Numbered from the stretch's first letter, positions 1-8,465 are shown. The stretch: DNA of 64,000 nucleotides from JBBIPA01 sp963820495 (GCA_963820495.1 CAWGAF010000001.1:372001-436000); one strand, 5' to 3'. Numbers and translations are program-made. Notes: generated from the letters alone by a model not told the origin.

Positions 1-282
1 CAACCCCGCACAGGATATTCCTGATGTCATAGCGGGCTGAAGGGATGGCAATCTCGGAGTTCAAGGAGGTCTCCGAGTACCTTACCTTGTTATTAGAATT
101 ATCATCAGCATAGGACTAAAAATACCTGCTACCAGTTTGGTAATATCAGTACCATAAATTAGCTACGATCTATCTCCACAAGTTCTTATTTTCGGGCTTA
201 TATACTTGATAAAGGTTTATTTAGGATAGCACGTGTACCGCTACCTAGTATCATTTACTGACAATCGATGAAGGCTGGAAGT
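1..282. other. Left edge, no convincing gene
   Basis: A reading frame open at the left edge ends at a TGA at 38-40 (last residues NPAQDIPDVIAG) and could be the tail of a gene outside the window. A short ATG frame at 45 gives about 22 residues and is not convincing. A 7-bp inverted repeat (CTCGGAG at 53-59, CTCCGAG at 71-77) has no following T tract. Nothing else was recognised. Confidence 0.3.
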
Positions 283-441
283 TTAAAAAAGTCTGAATAC
301 CCTTCTTAGCAACCATATAATGATGAGAATGACTGCAATGACAAGTGCGATATGAATTAGCCATCCTAAACCGGGTATTACGATAAAACCCAGCAGCCAC
401 AAAACTAATAGAATAATACCGATAATTAATAAGATACTCAT
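283..441 (-). CDS. Small membrane protein, LMO0937/DUF5670-like
   Basis: A 52-residue protein that is almost entirely hydrophobic. Two membrane segments are visible, around residues 2-22 and 26-45, separated by a Pro-Gly-Leu-Gly-Trp turn, and the tail is basic (LLRRVFRLF). Start ATG at 441 has AAGGA about 8 bases upstream. Length and pattern match the tiny lmo0937-type membrane proteins that are widespread in bacteria and have no defined biochemical role; several relatives are linked to stress responses. It lies close to another small reverse-strand gene. Family assignment is from pattern only. Confidence 0.7.
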   Translation of the reverse strand: MSILLIIGIILLVLWLLGFIVIPGLGWLIHIALVIAVILIIIWLLRRVFRLF

Positions 442-523
442 GATGTCATCCTTTTTAATAAATAAACTTTTAAGTTGAAATCCTTGTTAGATGGTCTGGT
501 CTTCATTTATGGTTTTTATTGCA

Positions 524-700
524 CTATAAACTTTTCAGCCAACTCTTTTTATTTTTTTCCTTGTACTCTTTTAGGGGCTTGTATTGCTTAATAATTTCTT
601 TGATAGCTTCCTCGTTGTTTTTCTTATTGTGTTCGATTCTGTAAACCTCCACGATCCTATCCTCTTCATCAGATAATTCGATTTGAACTCTTACTGCCAT
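524..700 (-). CDS. Small DUF2683/ribbon-helix-helix-like protein
   Basis: A 58-residue, highly charged protein. The N-terminus (MAVRVQIELSDEE) looks like a short beta strand, followed by a helix with repeated Asn/Glu/Lys and a NNEEAIKEIIKQY helix, as in ribbon-helix-helix style proteins of the DUF2683 type found in archaea and some bacteria. The tail is Lys-rich. A strong Shine-Dalgarno AGGAGG sits 6-7 bases before ATG at 700. These proteins are presumed DNA-binding or antitoxin-like, but no toxin partner is visible here. The call is tentative on function and fairly firm that it is a gene. Confidence 0.6.
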   Translation of the reverse strand: MAVRVQIELSDEEDRIVEVYRIEHNKKNNEEAIKEIIKQYKPLKEYKEKNKKSWLKSL

Positions 701-864
701 GCTATTTGCCTCCTGTAATTACTATTAAATAAATAATAGCAGCATAAACATATAATAGTTATATAATCGGGGTGGGATATATTAAATACTTATGACATTT
801 GGCGGTATTCTCATTGTGCCCTCTATTTCAAGTATGTATAATGTCAAGTAGGTAAGCTAAAATT

Positions 865-1464
865 ATGAACAAGAAGCAGAATAATCCATCAAAGACCAAT
901 TTAGTCACGAATAGCAAGGCCTCCAAAGCAACTATCTCATCGTTAATCGCCGATCTTGGGAGTAAAGATGGGATGGTACGTGTAAAGGCACGTCAGCAGC
1001 TTGTTGATTACCGGGGGAGTTCCATAGCTCCGTTGATAAAAGCACTGTCGAACGATAACTGCTGGGTGCGGTGGGAAGCGGCTAAATCCTTGAGCCAGAT
1101 CGGTAGTTCTTCCTCAATCCAAGCACTGCTAAACGCCTTAGAAGATAAGATGTTTGATGTTCGTTGGTTGGCTGCTGAGGGATTAATTCGGATAGGACGC
1201 AAGGCGATAGTCCCGATACTAGAGGCGTTAGTCAAGAATCCGAATTCATCCTGGCTATGTGAGGGTATCCATCATGTACTACACGATATGAACAAGGGGA
1301 ATCTTGGCACGGTACTGAGGCCGGTCTTACTAGCACTTGAGGACACGGGGCAATCGTTACAAGTCCCTCTAGCGGCACGGGCAGCCGTGGATGCCTTAAC
1401 AAAAAAAAAGCCTAGTCAAATCAACAATTCACTATTTAAAATTAGCATCTTCGTAGTGAATTAA
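865..1464 (+). CDS. HEAT-repeat protein
   Basis: A 199-residue protein built of HEAT/PBS-lyase-type alpha repeats. From about residue 25 to 125 three units of roughly 30 residues can be seen, each with the pattern hydrophobic helix, Asp/Asn-x-x-x-Val-Arg-trp/lys, Ala-ala-x-x-Leu, Gly (for example WVRWEAAKSLSQIG and DVRWLAAEGLIRIG). Such proteins are protein-interaction scaffolds; some bacterial relatives act on phycobilins or are regulatory. No enzymatic motif, signal peptide or membrane segment is seen. The N-terminal 25 residues are Lys/Asn/Ser-rich and probably disordered. Confidence 0.75.
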   Translation: MNKKQNNPSKTNLVTNSKASKATISSLIADLGSKDGMVRVKARQQLVDYRGSSIAPLIKALSNDNCWVRWEAAKSLSQIGSSSSIQALLNALEDKMFDVRWLAAEGLIRIGRKAIVPILEALVKNPNSSWLCEGIHHVLHDMNKGNLGTVLRPVLLALEDTGQSLQVPLAARAAVDALTKKKPSQINNSLFKISIFVVN

Positions 1465-1665
1465 CCAATCATGACGCAAAATCCCAGCCCTGACTATATT
1501 CAAGAAAACCCTGTCCACCAAGTCTTCAATAGTATCCTCAATCACAGTTAGAAACAACCCAAAAATATCATAACTTTTTAATATGTTTTTACTAAATTAT
1601 ATGACTATTACATTCCTAACTGGCTAATATTAAATATAAAATAAATGTGAAGGAGGAGCTTTACA

Positions 1666-1812
1666 ATGCCTAGAGTTAGCGGTTTGATAATGGGGATATT
1701 GTCCATAATAGTTGGTATCTTGATTATTGTGTTCCCCAGTATATTGGCATGGGTTATTGGCATTTACCTCATTGTGATCGGCGTTCTGGCCATTCTGGCT
1801 GTTCGCAAATAA
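1666..1812 (+). CDS. DUF3096-type small membrane protein
   Basis: A 48-residue protein with two hydrophobic segments (about 7-23 and 28-45) joined by FPSILAW. The pattern GILSIIVGILIIVFP followed by IGIYLIVIGVLAI is typical of the tiny DUF3096 membrane proteins, whose role is unknown. ATG at 1666 follows a strong ribosome-binding site AAGGAGGAG. A second, broken copy of the same family follows at 1889-2037, so the pair probably arose by duplication. Confidence 0.75.
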   Translation: MPRVSGLIMGILSIIVGILIIVFPSILAWVIGIYLIVIGVLAILAVRK

Positions 1813-1888
1813 TAAAGTAACAGTCAGTGTAAGCAGCATTAGTTTAAGTTTCAGAACGAGTTGCCTTTTATTATGAAGGAGGTGTAAT

Positions 1889-2037
1889 TTGTGGCAACCA
1901 ATAGGTCTCCTATGGGGAATTATAACGCTTGTTTTTGGCATCATCGTATGATTTTCCCCAGGATACTTAATTACATAGTCGGTATTTATCTCATCATCGT
2001 CGGAATATGGGCAATTGTACCCAACCTGCATTTTTAA
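1889..2037 (+). pseudogene. Frameshifted second DUF3096 gene
   Basis: Translation from TTG at 1889 gives a first membrane segment (GLLWGIITLVFGIIV) that runs into TGA in about the 20th codon. The second half (IFPRILNYIVGIYLIIVGIWAIVPN) is perfectly readable in another frame and ends at TAA 2035-2037. One missing base near 1948 restores a full 49-residue relative of the gene at 1666. A strong AAGGAGGTG site precedes the start. It is either a recent single-base decay, a sequencing error, or a -1 frameshift at the GTATGA overlap. Confidence 0.6.
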
Positions 2038-2066
2038 AAGCCTGTAGTCGTTGATGATACTGATTA

Positions 2067-2097
2067 GATAGGGGTGTGGATTCTCCACACCCCTATC
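2067..2097 (+). terminator. Strong hairpin after the DUF3096 pair
   Basis: A 14-bp perfect stem (GATAGGGGTGTGGA with its complement) and a TTC loop lie 30 bases after the last stop. There is no clear T tract, so it is a probable terminator or mRNA-stabilising hairpin. Confidence 0.5.
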
Positions 2098-2416
2098 CCT
2101 ATGACTGGCGGATGAGGTTAGGGGAGTCAGGCAGTTTTGAGGGAGTCCCTATTTCTATACTCCAGCCGTAATGCTAGTATTGTGGGGAGACGGTCAGGGT
2201 TATTGAGAAGACTCTCGCTGGCCAGCCTATTTGTATTTTAGGGGAGCGCTAGGTATCATCCTCTTGGAATGGACGGGGAGGTGGGGATTTTAGAAACCCA
2301 TCTCCACCACACTGCTAAACACAAAAAAATAAGGATTTACTTAGTTTTAGCTTCAAATTCCTGGGTGGAGGCGGGGGAGGGTTGAACTCCCCGTCCGGTT
2401 GATGCATTTATGTATC
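2098..2416. other. Intergenic stretch with a dispersed repeat
   Basis: No open frame is convincing. Positions 2162-2188 (ccagccgtaatgctagta and the following bases) match 23800-23826 at about 22 of 27 bases, and the flanking TTTCTRTAC is also shared. Several G-rich purine runs are present. It lies between convergent genes. Confidence 0.4.
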
Positions 2417-3238
2417 CTATTTATCACCCCAGTTCATCCCCATGCTGCTGACCGTTGCTCCTGAAACATCGACTATCGCCGCACCGCCATCTATCACAAG
2501 GGCAGCTCCTGTCATAAATGATGCGTCATCACTGGCTAGATAGCTGCAAATTCCCGGTATCTCATCGGGTGTGGAGACCCGGCGCAGCGGTACATTTGAT
2601 GAAAAATATTTGAAAGCGCTATCCAAATCAGTGCCCATAACTTCAGCAAGGTGACCTATTGAGTTCTCCAACATTTCTGTTCTGACAGCACCAGGGCAAA
2701 CGACATTGCATCGGATATTGTCACGACCATAATCTAATGCAGCCTGCTTTGTTAGCATAATGAGGCCAGCCTTTGACGAGCAGTACGCAGGCATGGCTGG
2801 AATGCAACGTAATCCAGCCAGTGAAGCAATATTTATTATAGACCCTCCACCCGCTTTGATCATATGTGGTATCGATGCCTTCATAAGCAGAAAAGGACCC
2901 GTGAGGTTAACTTCAATGACCTTTCGCCAGAGCTCAGGGTCAACATCAGTAATAGCCCCAGGCGGATCCATTCCCGCATTGTTAACAAGCACATCAAGCC
3001 GGCTACCAAATTCCAATACCGTGCCTATCATAAGCTGAACATCTTCGTATTTAGTCACATCACCTGAACACGTTACCACCGACCCAGCAGGCAGTGAACG
3101 AGCAACCTTATTTAGTAATTCCTGGCGACGGCCGGTAATACATATCTTCGCTCCTTCTAAAACGAATCGCTCTGCGATTGCAGTGCCTATGCCCGTACCT
3201 CCTCCAGTAATAAGTGCCACTTTCCCTTTCAGTTTCAT
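2417..3238 (-). CDS. SDR-family NAD(P)-dependent oxidoreductase
   Basis: A 273-residue short-chain dehydrogenase/reductase with a Rossmann fold, expected in the cytoplasm. Cofactor motif TGGGTGIG is at residues 11-18, NNAG at 86-89, catalytic Ser139 (IINIAS), Tyr152 and Lys156 (YCSSK), and the PG-x-V-x-T segment follows the active site. Length is slightly above the family mean of 250 because of a C-terminal tail after the usual IDGG motif. FabG-like and sugar or alcohol dehydrogenases share these motifs, so the substrate cannot be read from sequence. The gene stands alone, divergent from the sulfur genes at 3.6 kb. Confidence 0.85.
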   Translation of the reverse strand: MKLKGKVALITGGGTGIGTAIAERFVLEGAKICITGRRQELLNKVARSLPAGSVVTCSGDVTKYEDVQLMIGTVLEFGSRLDVLVNNAGMDPPGAITDVDPELWRKVIEVNLTGPFLLMKASIPHMIKAGGGSIINIASLAGLRCIPAMPAYCSSKAGLIMLTKQAALDYGRDNIRCNVVCPGAVRTEMLENSIGHLAEVMGTDLDSAFKYFSSNVPLRRVSTPDEIPGICSYLASDDASFMTGAALVIDGGAAIVDVSGATVSSMGMNWGDK

Positions 3239-3594
3239 GTTTTTCTCTCCTTATTTATATTTAGACCAACCTTAAATACGTATCAGCAACCGATAACAGG
3301 TATAAGCTTTGAGTAACGCACATCCCTATTCTACTACACTAATTTGGGTCAAGTGTATAAGTCCGCCAAACAGCAGCAACTGCTGCAAAATAGGAATCAG
3401 ATGTTTCTTCTTAAAAACACATCATGCTTCCATTGCGGGCTACTCAATTTACTTAATTGCTTCCAATAGAATAAAAAAGCCTGAGCAGGTTCTGCTAGCC
3501 GTGTTTTGTTCGCCAATTATTTCACACAATCACTTCAAGATGGTAGAATTTAGCAAAGCCATTGGTAACGGCAAGGGAGGAGGACTGAATATTT
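3239..3594. other. Divergent intergenic region
   Basis: A 356-base gap between the divergent SDR and rhodanese genes, expected to hold both promoters. A forward frame here (from 3309) crosses into the rhodanese start in another frame and has no family resemblance. No operator or riboswitch was recognised. Confidence 0.4.
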
Positions 3595-4446
3595 ATGAAG
3601 ATTGCCTGTGCTGTTGATGAAATTAGAGGTTTGAAACCCAAAGAACTCAAAGACATACTGGATAATGACAAAACTGGGGAATATCTTCTTGTCGATGTGA
3701 GACAACCTGAGGAATATGAAGCAGGACATATTCCTGGAGCAATTCTTATCCCTTTAGGGGAACTTGAATACAGACAATCCGAACTAAGTCGGAAAAAGAA
3801 GATAATAACGTATTGACGATCCGGGAGACGCAGCCTGGCAGCCGCCATAGTACTATGCGAAAGCGGATTCACCGGGCTGAGCCACCTGGATGGTGGTATG
3901 ATGAACTGGACGTACGATAGCATTACTGGTATTCCTGAGCCAACTAAAAAATTCGTCTCCGAAGCCGCCAGCACCAGAGATATTCTGATACTTGCTATCC
4001 GAATGGAAAAGGGGTCTATGGATTTCTATAGAGCTGCACAGCAAGAGCCTAAGCTGAAAAAAGTCAAAGCCATTCTTGAGATGCTGGAGAACGCAGAGGA
4101 AAGACACATGCAGCAGCTGTATGACAGGCTAAGCAACCTGGTTGACAGGGATAATCTGCCGCCTTTAGATAAGTTGGTACAAGATAAAGCCAGCCACATG
4201 GAAGGAGGACTTGAAATCAACAAGGCTCTCCTGGAATTGGAGGAAAAAATCAGCGGGGAATTAGAGTTACTTGAAATAGGCATACAGAAGGAATATATGG
4301 CTTATGATTTTTATAAGCGAGCTGCAGTACTGGTGACAGGCACTAATTCCGAATCGTTGCTACATGAACTGGCGAAACAGGAACATATTCATTCTAGCAT
4401 CCTGCTCGAGCGTCTGGCTCAAGTCGTCCGCCAAAAACAAAAATAG
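3595..4446 (+). CDS. Rhodanese-ferritin-like fusion, candidate selenoprotein
   Basis: Read through one UGA, this frame encodes 283 residues. Residues 5-103 form a rhodanese domain (LVDVRQPEEYEAGHIPGA), and about 120-280 a ferritin/rubrerythrin-like four-helix domain with ExxH-type pairs (ILAIRMEKGSMDFY, NAEERHMQQ, IGIQKEYMAYDFY, KQEHIHSS). Codon 74, at 3814-3816, is TGA and falls exactly where the catalytic Cys of the C-x-x-G-x-R loop belongs (TY-U-RSGRRS); the frame stays open and in family afterwards. Selenocysteine rhodaneses are known, so recoding is plausible; a nonsense mutation would be the alternative. Start ATG follows GGAGGA. It is probably cotranscribed with the next gene, pointing to sulfur or selenium transfer under anaerobic stress. 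Confidence 0.7.
3842..3866 (+). promoter_or_regulatory. Candidate SECIS-like hairpin after the UGA
   Basis: CCGC-CATA, loop GUAC, UAUG, bulge CGAAA, GCGG can fold with the apical loop 33-37 bases after the UGA. Bacterial SECIS loops lie close behind the UGA and usually carry a G at the start of the loop. The stem is short and has a large asymmetric bulge, so support is weak. Confidence 0.2.
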
Positions 4447-4457
4447 AGGGGTTTCAA

Positions 4458-5831
4458 GTGATCTTTGAAAGGATAAAATCAGACGGAATTGCCCATAATT
4501 CCTACTTTATCGGGTCAGCTAGTGATGCTGCAGTGATCGAACCCAGACGCGACTGCCAAATATACATAGAGTTGTCACAAAGGTACGGCGTCAAAATAAA
4601 ACATATCTTTGAAACCCACCGCAATGAAGACTTTGTCATCGGCTCCACCGAACTGCAGAATATGACTGGAGCTCAGATTCACCATGGGCCAGGGCTTAAA
4701 TGGAAATATGGTAACACCTTAAGTGATGGGCAGAAATTCCAGATTGGCTCACTAGAATTGACCGCCATTCACATGCCAGGACATACTGATGAAAGCATGT
4801 CCTACAGCCTGGTAGACCTCGCCTATGGGCATGCTGCCGTTATGGTTTTTACAGGTGATACGCTTTTTGTCAATGATGTTGGCCGAACGGATCTATACGG
4901 GACGGCTGAAGCCTCCCGGTTAGCTTCAAACCTCTATGACAGCATCTTCAATAAGCTGCTGCCGCTTGGTGATTACGTCATATTGTGTCCTGGCCACGGT
5001 GCTGGGTCGGTTTGTGGTATGAATATCGCCGACCGGGATGAAAGCACTCTGGGCATAGAGAGGATACAAAACCCAGTACTACAGATAAAGAATCGGGATG
5101 CTTTCGTTAAATTCAAGTTAGCCGAGCAATTAGAAAAACCTCGTTACTTCAGTCAAATGGAAAAGTACAACCTTGAAGGCCCACCTATTCTCGGTTGCCT
5201 GCCACAGCCAACACCACTTACGCCTACTGAATTCAAAAATGGGATAGAAAAAGGAGCACAGGTCATCGATACCAGTGAGCCAGCAGCTTTTGGTGGTGCC
5301 CACATAAGAGACTCTTATAGTATCTGGCTTGGCGGACTTCCAGTCTTTGCCGGCTGGGTAATATCTTATGACAAACCAATCCTGTTAGTACTGGAAGACC
5401 AATGTCATCTGGCAAAGGTTGTCCAGTATCTCATCCGAGCTGGTTATACCAATATAGCAGGCTACTTGAAAGAGGGTACAGAGGGCTGGTATAACGCCGG
5501 ATTCCCCACTGAACAGCTTACTTTACTCTCGGTTCACGAACTAAAACAGAGGTTAGACCATAGGGAAGACCTACTGGTTTTGGACACTCGGGGGCAAGCA
5601 GAATGGAATAGTGGACACATTGAAGGCGCTGTCCATATTTACGTCGGACACCTCGAATCTCGCCTCAGCGACATTCCTAAAGGTAGACCAATAGCGGTAA
5701 TCTGCAATGTCGGGCATAGAGCAAGTCTGGGAGCGAGTATATTGCTGCGTGCTGGATATCGAACAGTCTACAACGTCCTCGGCAGCGCGAAGGCATGGAT
5801 AGCAGCTGGATTTCCCATTACTAAAGATTAA
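4458..5831 (+). CDS. Metallo-beta-lactamase fold plus two rhodanese domains
   Basis: A 457-residue protein with an ETHE1/persulfide-dioxygenase-like MBL domain (about 1-240) and two rhodanese domains (about 250-350 and 360-455). The usual T-H-x-H-x-D-H metal motif reads THRNEDF, so two His ligands are replaced, while MPGHT, FTGDTLFVNDVGRTDL and CPGHG are kept. The first rhodanese lacks a proper C-x-x-G-x-R loop (LEDQCHLAK); the second has CNVGHR and should be the active sulfurtransferase. Start is GTG at 4458 behind GAGGGG, 11 bases after the rhodanese-ferritin stop, so the two are an operon. The likely role is persulfide or thiosulfate handling; catalytic competence of the MBL site is uncertain. 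Confidence 0.8.
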   Translation: MIFERIKSDGIAHNSYFIGSASDAAVIEPRRDCQIYIELSQRYGVKIKHIFETHRNEDFVIGSTELQNMTGAQIHHGPGLKWKYGNTLSDGQKFQIGSLELTAIHMPGHTDESMSYSLVDLAYGHAAVMVFTGDTLFVNDVGRTDLYGTAEASRLASNLYDSIFNKLLPLGDYVILCPGHGAGSVCGMNIADRDESTLGIERIQNPVLQIKNRDAFVKFKLAEQLEKPRYFSQMEKYNLEGPPILGCLPQPTPLTPTEFKNGIEKGAQVIDTSEPAAFGGAHIRDSYSIWLGGLPVFAGWVISYDKPILLVLEDQCHLAKVVQYLIRAGYTNIAGYLKEGTEGWYNAGFPTEQLTLLSVHELKQRLDHREDLLVLDTRGQAEWNSGHIEGAVHIYVGHLESRLSDIPKGRPIAVICNVGHRASLGASILLRAGYRTVYNVLGSAKAWIAAGFPITKD

Positions 5832-5928
5832 CTCTCAGACAAAACTAAACATTGCCACCAAGTTTATTCCCAAAGTTTCCAAAGCGAAATCAAGGTCTAT
5901 ATGATAGAAGGAGGTAGATTGAAGAGCT

Positions 5929-6117
5929 ATGGAATTTGACAAAATTAAAGTTGAGAAGACTTTTAAAGTATGCCCTAACTGTGGCTACAAAGATGGGTTT
6001 CACTCAATGTTCGAGAGGATTGGAGACAGTGATAAATTACACTGGCGTTTTATATGTCCTAATTGCCACAAAATCTACGACATCGGCCTTACAGTTACTC
6101 TAAATAAAAGTATTTAG
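5929..6117 (+). CDS. Small zinc-ribbon protein
   Basis: A 62-residue protein with two CPNC knuckles (CPNCGYK near residue 15 and CPNCHK near residue 46), the pattern of a single zinc ribbon. The middle is amphipathic and no other domain is present. A strong GGAGG lies about 15 bases upstream of the ATG, farther than usual. It precedes a Cys-containing small protein and a radical SAM enzyme in the same direction with 27-base spacing, and may be part of that cassette. Function unknown. Confidence 0.65.
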   Translation: MEFDKIKVEKTFKVCPNCGYKDGFHSMFERIGDSDKLHWRFICPNCHKIYDIGLTVTLNKSI

Positions 6118-6144
6118 AAAATATAAAACCATGAGAGGTATATC

Positions 6145-6363
6145 ATGTCATTTTCAAATCTAAAGAAAAAAGCACATTTCTTGCGGCAGAACCCAGACTA
6201 TTGTAAGACCAAGGAAGGTCTCATCGACATAACGTGCCGAGATTGCGATTTCTGGAAAGAAGACGACCGCGATTATGAATGTGGCGCTCGCGCCCTGTTG
6301 AGAGTTCTATTAGAAAAAAACGTTGTTTCAATAGAGGAAATCATACGTGCTGTCTCCGAATGA
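6145..6363 (+). CDS. Cys-containing small protein, radical SAM neighbour
   Basis: A 72-residue protein with four Cys in the order C-x10-C-x2-C-x12-C (YCKTKEGL, TCRDCDFW, YECGAR), then a short helix ending EEIIRAVSE. The Cys pattern suggests a metal or Fe-S site. Its last 17 bases overlap the GTG start of the PqqD-radical SAM gene, which indicates translational coupling and a shared job. I do not recognise the family. RBS GAGAGG precedes ATG. Confidence 0.6.
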   Translation: MSFSNLKKKAHFLRQNPDYCKTKEGLIDITCRDCDFWKEDDRDYECGARALLRVLLEKNVVSIEEIIRAVSE

Positions 6364-7501
6364 TTATTTGCGCCTCTCAGATAATTATTTTTTAAAACAG
6401 CTCGAGGAGCTTTATGTCTACAACATCAGGACCGACGAACTATATGAAACAAATCAAGAGGCTTTTGAATTTCTCAAGCTATGCGATGGTTCTCGTCAGG
6501 TTGGTGACCTCAATTTCGAGAAGAAATTTGTTAATTGGTGCCTTAAAGAAGGGATCCTGACTACGGCACCAGAATGCAGGCAGCGCAAGTTCGTCGTAGC
6601 GGCTGCTCCCACTCCGTCTCTCCGCTATTTGGAGCTTCAGATTACTTCACGATGTAATTTAAAATGCCAGCACTGTTACCTAGGAGAGCCAGCAGCACTG
6701 GATCTTCCTCAAAAAACCATAATGCATGTCCTAGAGGAGTTTCAGAGAATGCAAGGACTCCGATTACTAATCTCTGGCGGTGAGCCTCTGCTGCATCCTT
6801 ATTTCTGGACAATTAATGATTCCTTGCAGAGCTTTGGGTTCCGTTCGGTATTGTTAACCAATGGTACTCTCATTGACCAGGCTACTGCGAAAAAGCTTAA
6901 GGTAAGTGAGATACAAGTAAGTCTGGATGGCATAGGACCTTCCCATGACGTTATAAGAGGAAAAGGTAGCTATACTAAATCCGTAAATGCTTTACGTCGA
7001 CTTCACAAGTTGGGAAAGGATATATCAGTTGCCACAATGGTGCATGCCAAAAACCTCAATGATTTCCCACAATTATCATCGCTGATTAAAAAAATGGGAA
7101 TAAAAGAATGGAATGTTGATGTACCCTGCGTTTCAGGAAGATTAGCAGAACATAAAGAATTTCAGGTCGAACATCACGAAGCAGCGCAATTATTGAAGTA
7201 CAGCTTCGGCGGCGGTCTCTATACATCTTCAGGGGACTTTGCCTGTGGTGCTCACCTTTGCACCATATTCCCTGATGGTAGAGTGGCTAAATGTGGTTTT
7301 TTCGCAGAAGAGCCAGTGGGGTATATCGATGAAGGGCTGAGAACATGCTGGGAGCGAATAAAACATATAAAGCTAAAAGACCTTGAGTGCCAGTGCGACT
7401 ACATTCAAGAATGTAGAGGAGGTTGCCGATACCGGGCACTTTTAGCAAACAATATATACAGCTATGATCCGGTACAATGCTACTTCCGTGGGGTGAAGTA
7501 G
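6347..7501 (+). CDS. PqqD-like/radical SAM/SPASM peptide-modifying enzyme
   Basis: A 384-residue enzyme. Residues 1-78 resemble PqqD, the peptide chaperone domain (YVYNIRTDELYETNQEAFEFLKLCDGSRQVGDL). The radical SAM core carries CNLKCQHC (Cys103, 107, 110) and SGGEPLLHP for SAM binding. The C-terminus from about 290 has the SPASM Cys set (FACGAHLC, AKCGFF, CQCDYIQECRGGC, CYF) for auxiliary [4Fe-4S] clusters. The combination is typical of maturases of ribosomally made peptides (PqqE, MftC and relatives). Start GTG overlaps the preceding gene. The likely substrate is the 20-residue Cys peptide at 8532, now separated by an insertion sequence; substrate assignment is inference. Confidence 0.85.
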   Translation: MLSPNDYLRLSDNYFLKQLEELYVYNIRTDELYETNQEAFEFLKLCDGSRQVGDLNFEKKFVNWCLKEGILTTAPECRQRKFVVAAAPTPSLRYLELQITSRCNLKCQHCYLGEPAALDLPQKTIMHVLEEFQRMQGLRLLISGGEPLLHPYFWTINDSLQSFGFRSVLLTNGTLIDQATAKKLKVSEIQVSLDGIGPSHDVIRGKGSYTKSVNALRRLHKLGKDISVATMVHAKNLNDFPQLSSLIKKMGIKEWNVDVPCVSGRLAEHKEFQVEHHEAAQLLKYSFGGGLYTSSGDFACGAHLCTIFPDGRVAKCGFFAEEPVGYIDEGLRTCWERIKHIKLKDLECQCDYIQECRGGCRYRALLANNIYSYDPVQCYFRGVK

Positions 7502-7530
7502 AGTCTAACCAATAATGCATCAGGTCGCAA

Positions 7531-8462
7531 TGTTTCCGTAGAAATCCGACAGTCCATGTAAAATCATGGACATGCAAAACAGGACATTAATAACACTTTG
7601 CTGGGAGTTATATGAACAAGGAATTCCTAAGGTACACATTGCTAAAAGGCTGGATAAAAATCGCGAGACCATACATATCTGGATACAGAACATCAAAGAA
7701 CATGGACTTCTCTCATTCCTGGATAACTACGAGCAATCCAAGAAAGGTGAGAGGAAAAGAAGGCAAGTAGACCCGCTAGTAAAGAGATTAGTCTGGGAAA
7801 TCAGGGAGCGCGAATACTATTGTTGTGGTCAGAAGATTCAATATTATTTAAAGCTTGAACGTGGTATCCACCTCTCGGTTCCTAAGATATATGAGATACT
7901 AGCGGAGAAATATTTAATTCGGTCCAAATGGAAGAAAAATAAAGTGAGAGGATTGATACCAAAAGCATCAATGCCCAGAGAAGTAATTCAGATGGATACA
8001 ATTGATTTCGGGGACATTTATGCATTCACTGCGATAGACATTTTTACCAGAGAGGCAGATATTCTATTAGCTCCGGAGCTCACTGCCAGGTACGGTTCCA
8101 GATTTCTAGTTAAGAGTATGAAGAGGAGATTTGGGCAGCATGTGCATCTTATTCAGACTGATGGCGGTCCAGAGTTTAAGGCAGACTTCCTCATGCATGT
8201 ACATTCTTTCTGTGATCGTCACAGGGTAGCTAGGCCATATCGTAAAAATGAACAATCTTATATTGAGAGTTTCAACAGAACGGTAAGAAAAGAGTGCCTG
8301 GGCTGGTCAAAATATCGTGCTAAACAATTGCCTGAGTGCATAGAAATGGTAGAATCTTTCCTGAAGCGCTATCATTATCATCGTCCACATATGAGCTTAG
8401 GGATGAAGCCACCATTACAAAGATTAAAGAAGGAGGTAGACTGTCGGATATTTACGGAGAAT
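7531..8462 (+). mobile_element. IS481-type insertion sequence
   Basis: A transposase gene is bounded by a 24-base imperfect inverted repeat: left 7531-7554 (TGTTTCCGTAGAAATCCGAC and the next four bases) and right 8439-8462, with 19 of 24 positions matching. The element starts with TGT as IS481 members do. No target-site duplication was seen. It lies between the radical SAM gene and the Cys peptide gene. Confidence 0.75.
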
Positions 8463-8465
8463 TAA
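7566..8465 (+). CDS. IS481-family DDE transposase
   Basis: A 299-residue transposase. The N-terminus has an HTH (IPKVHIAKRLDKNRETIHIWIQ), and the integrase core carries the DDE triad in MDTIDFG, QTDGGPEF and SYIESFNRTVRKECL. Ending YHYHRPHMSLG-MKPP is characteristic of IS481/IS3-type rve domains. Full length and intact, so it may still be mobile. Its last codons are written through the right inverted repeat, and the stop falls just outside the repeat. Confidence 0.9.
   Translation: MDMQNRTLITLCWELYEQGIPKVHIAKRLDKNRETIHIWIQNIKEHGLLSFLDNYEQSKKGERKRRQVDPLVKRLVWEIREREYYCCGQKIQYYLKLERGIHLSVPKIYEILAEKYLIRSKWKKNKVRGLIPKASMPREVIQMDTIDFGDIYAFTAIDIFTREADILLAPELTARYGSRFLVKSMKRRFGQHVHLIQTDGGPEFKADFLMHVHSFCDRHRVARPYRKNEQSYIESFNRTVRKECLGWSKYRAKQLPECIEMVESFLKRYHYHRPHMSLGMKPPLQRLKKEVDCRIFTEN

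Noticed and set aside
3309..3617. Forward frame ahead of the rhodanese-ferritin gene
   Set aside because: It overlaps the true rhodanese start in another frame and has no recognisable domain.
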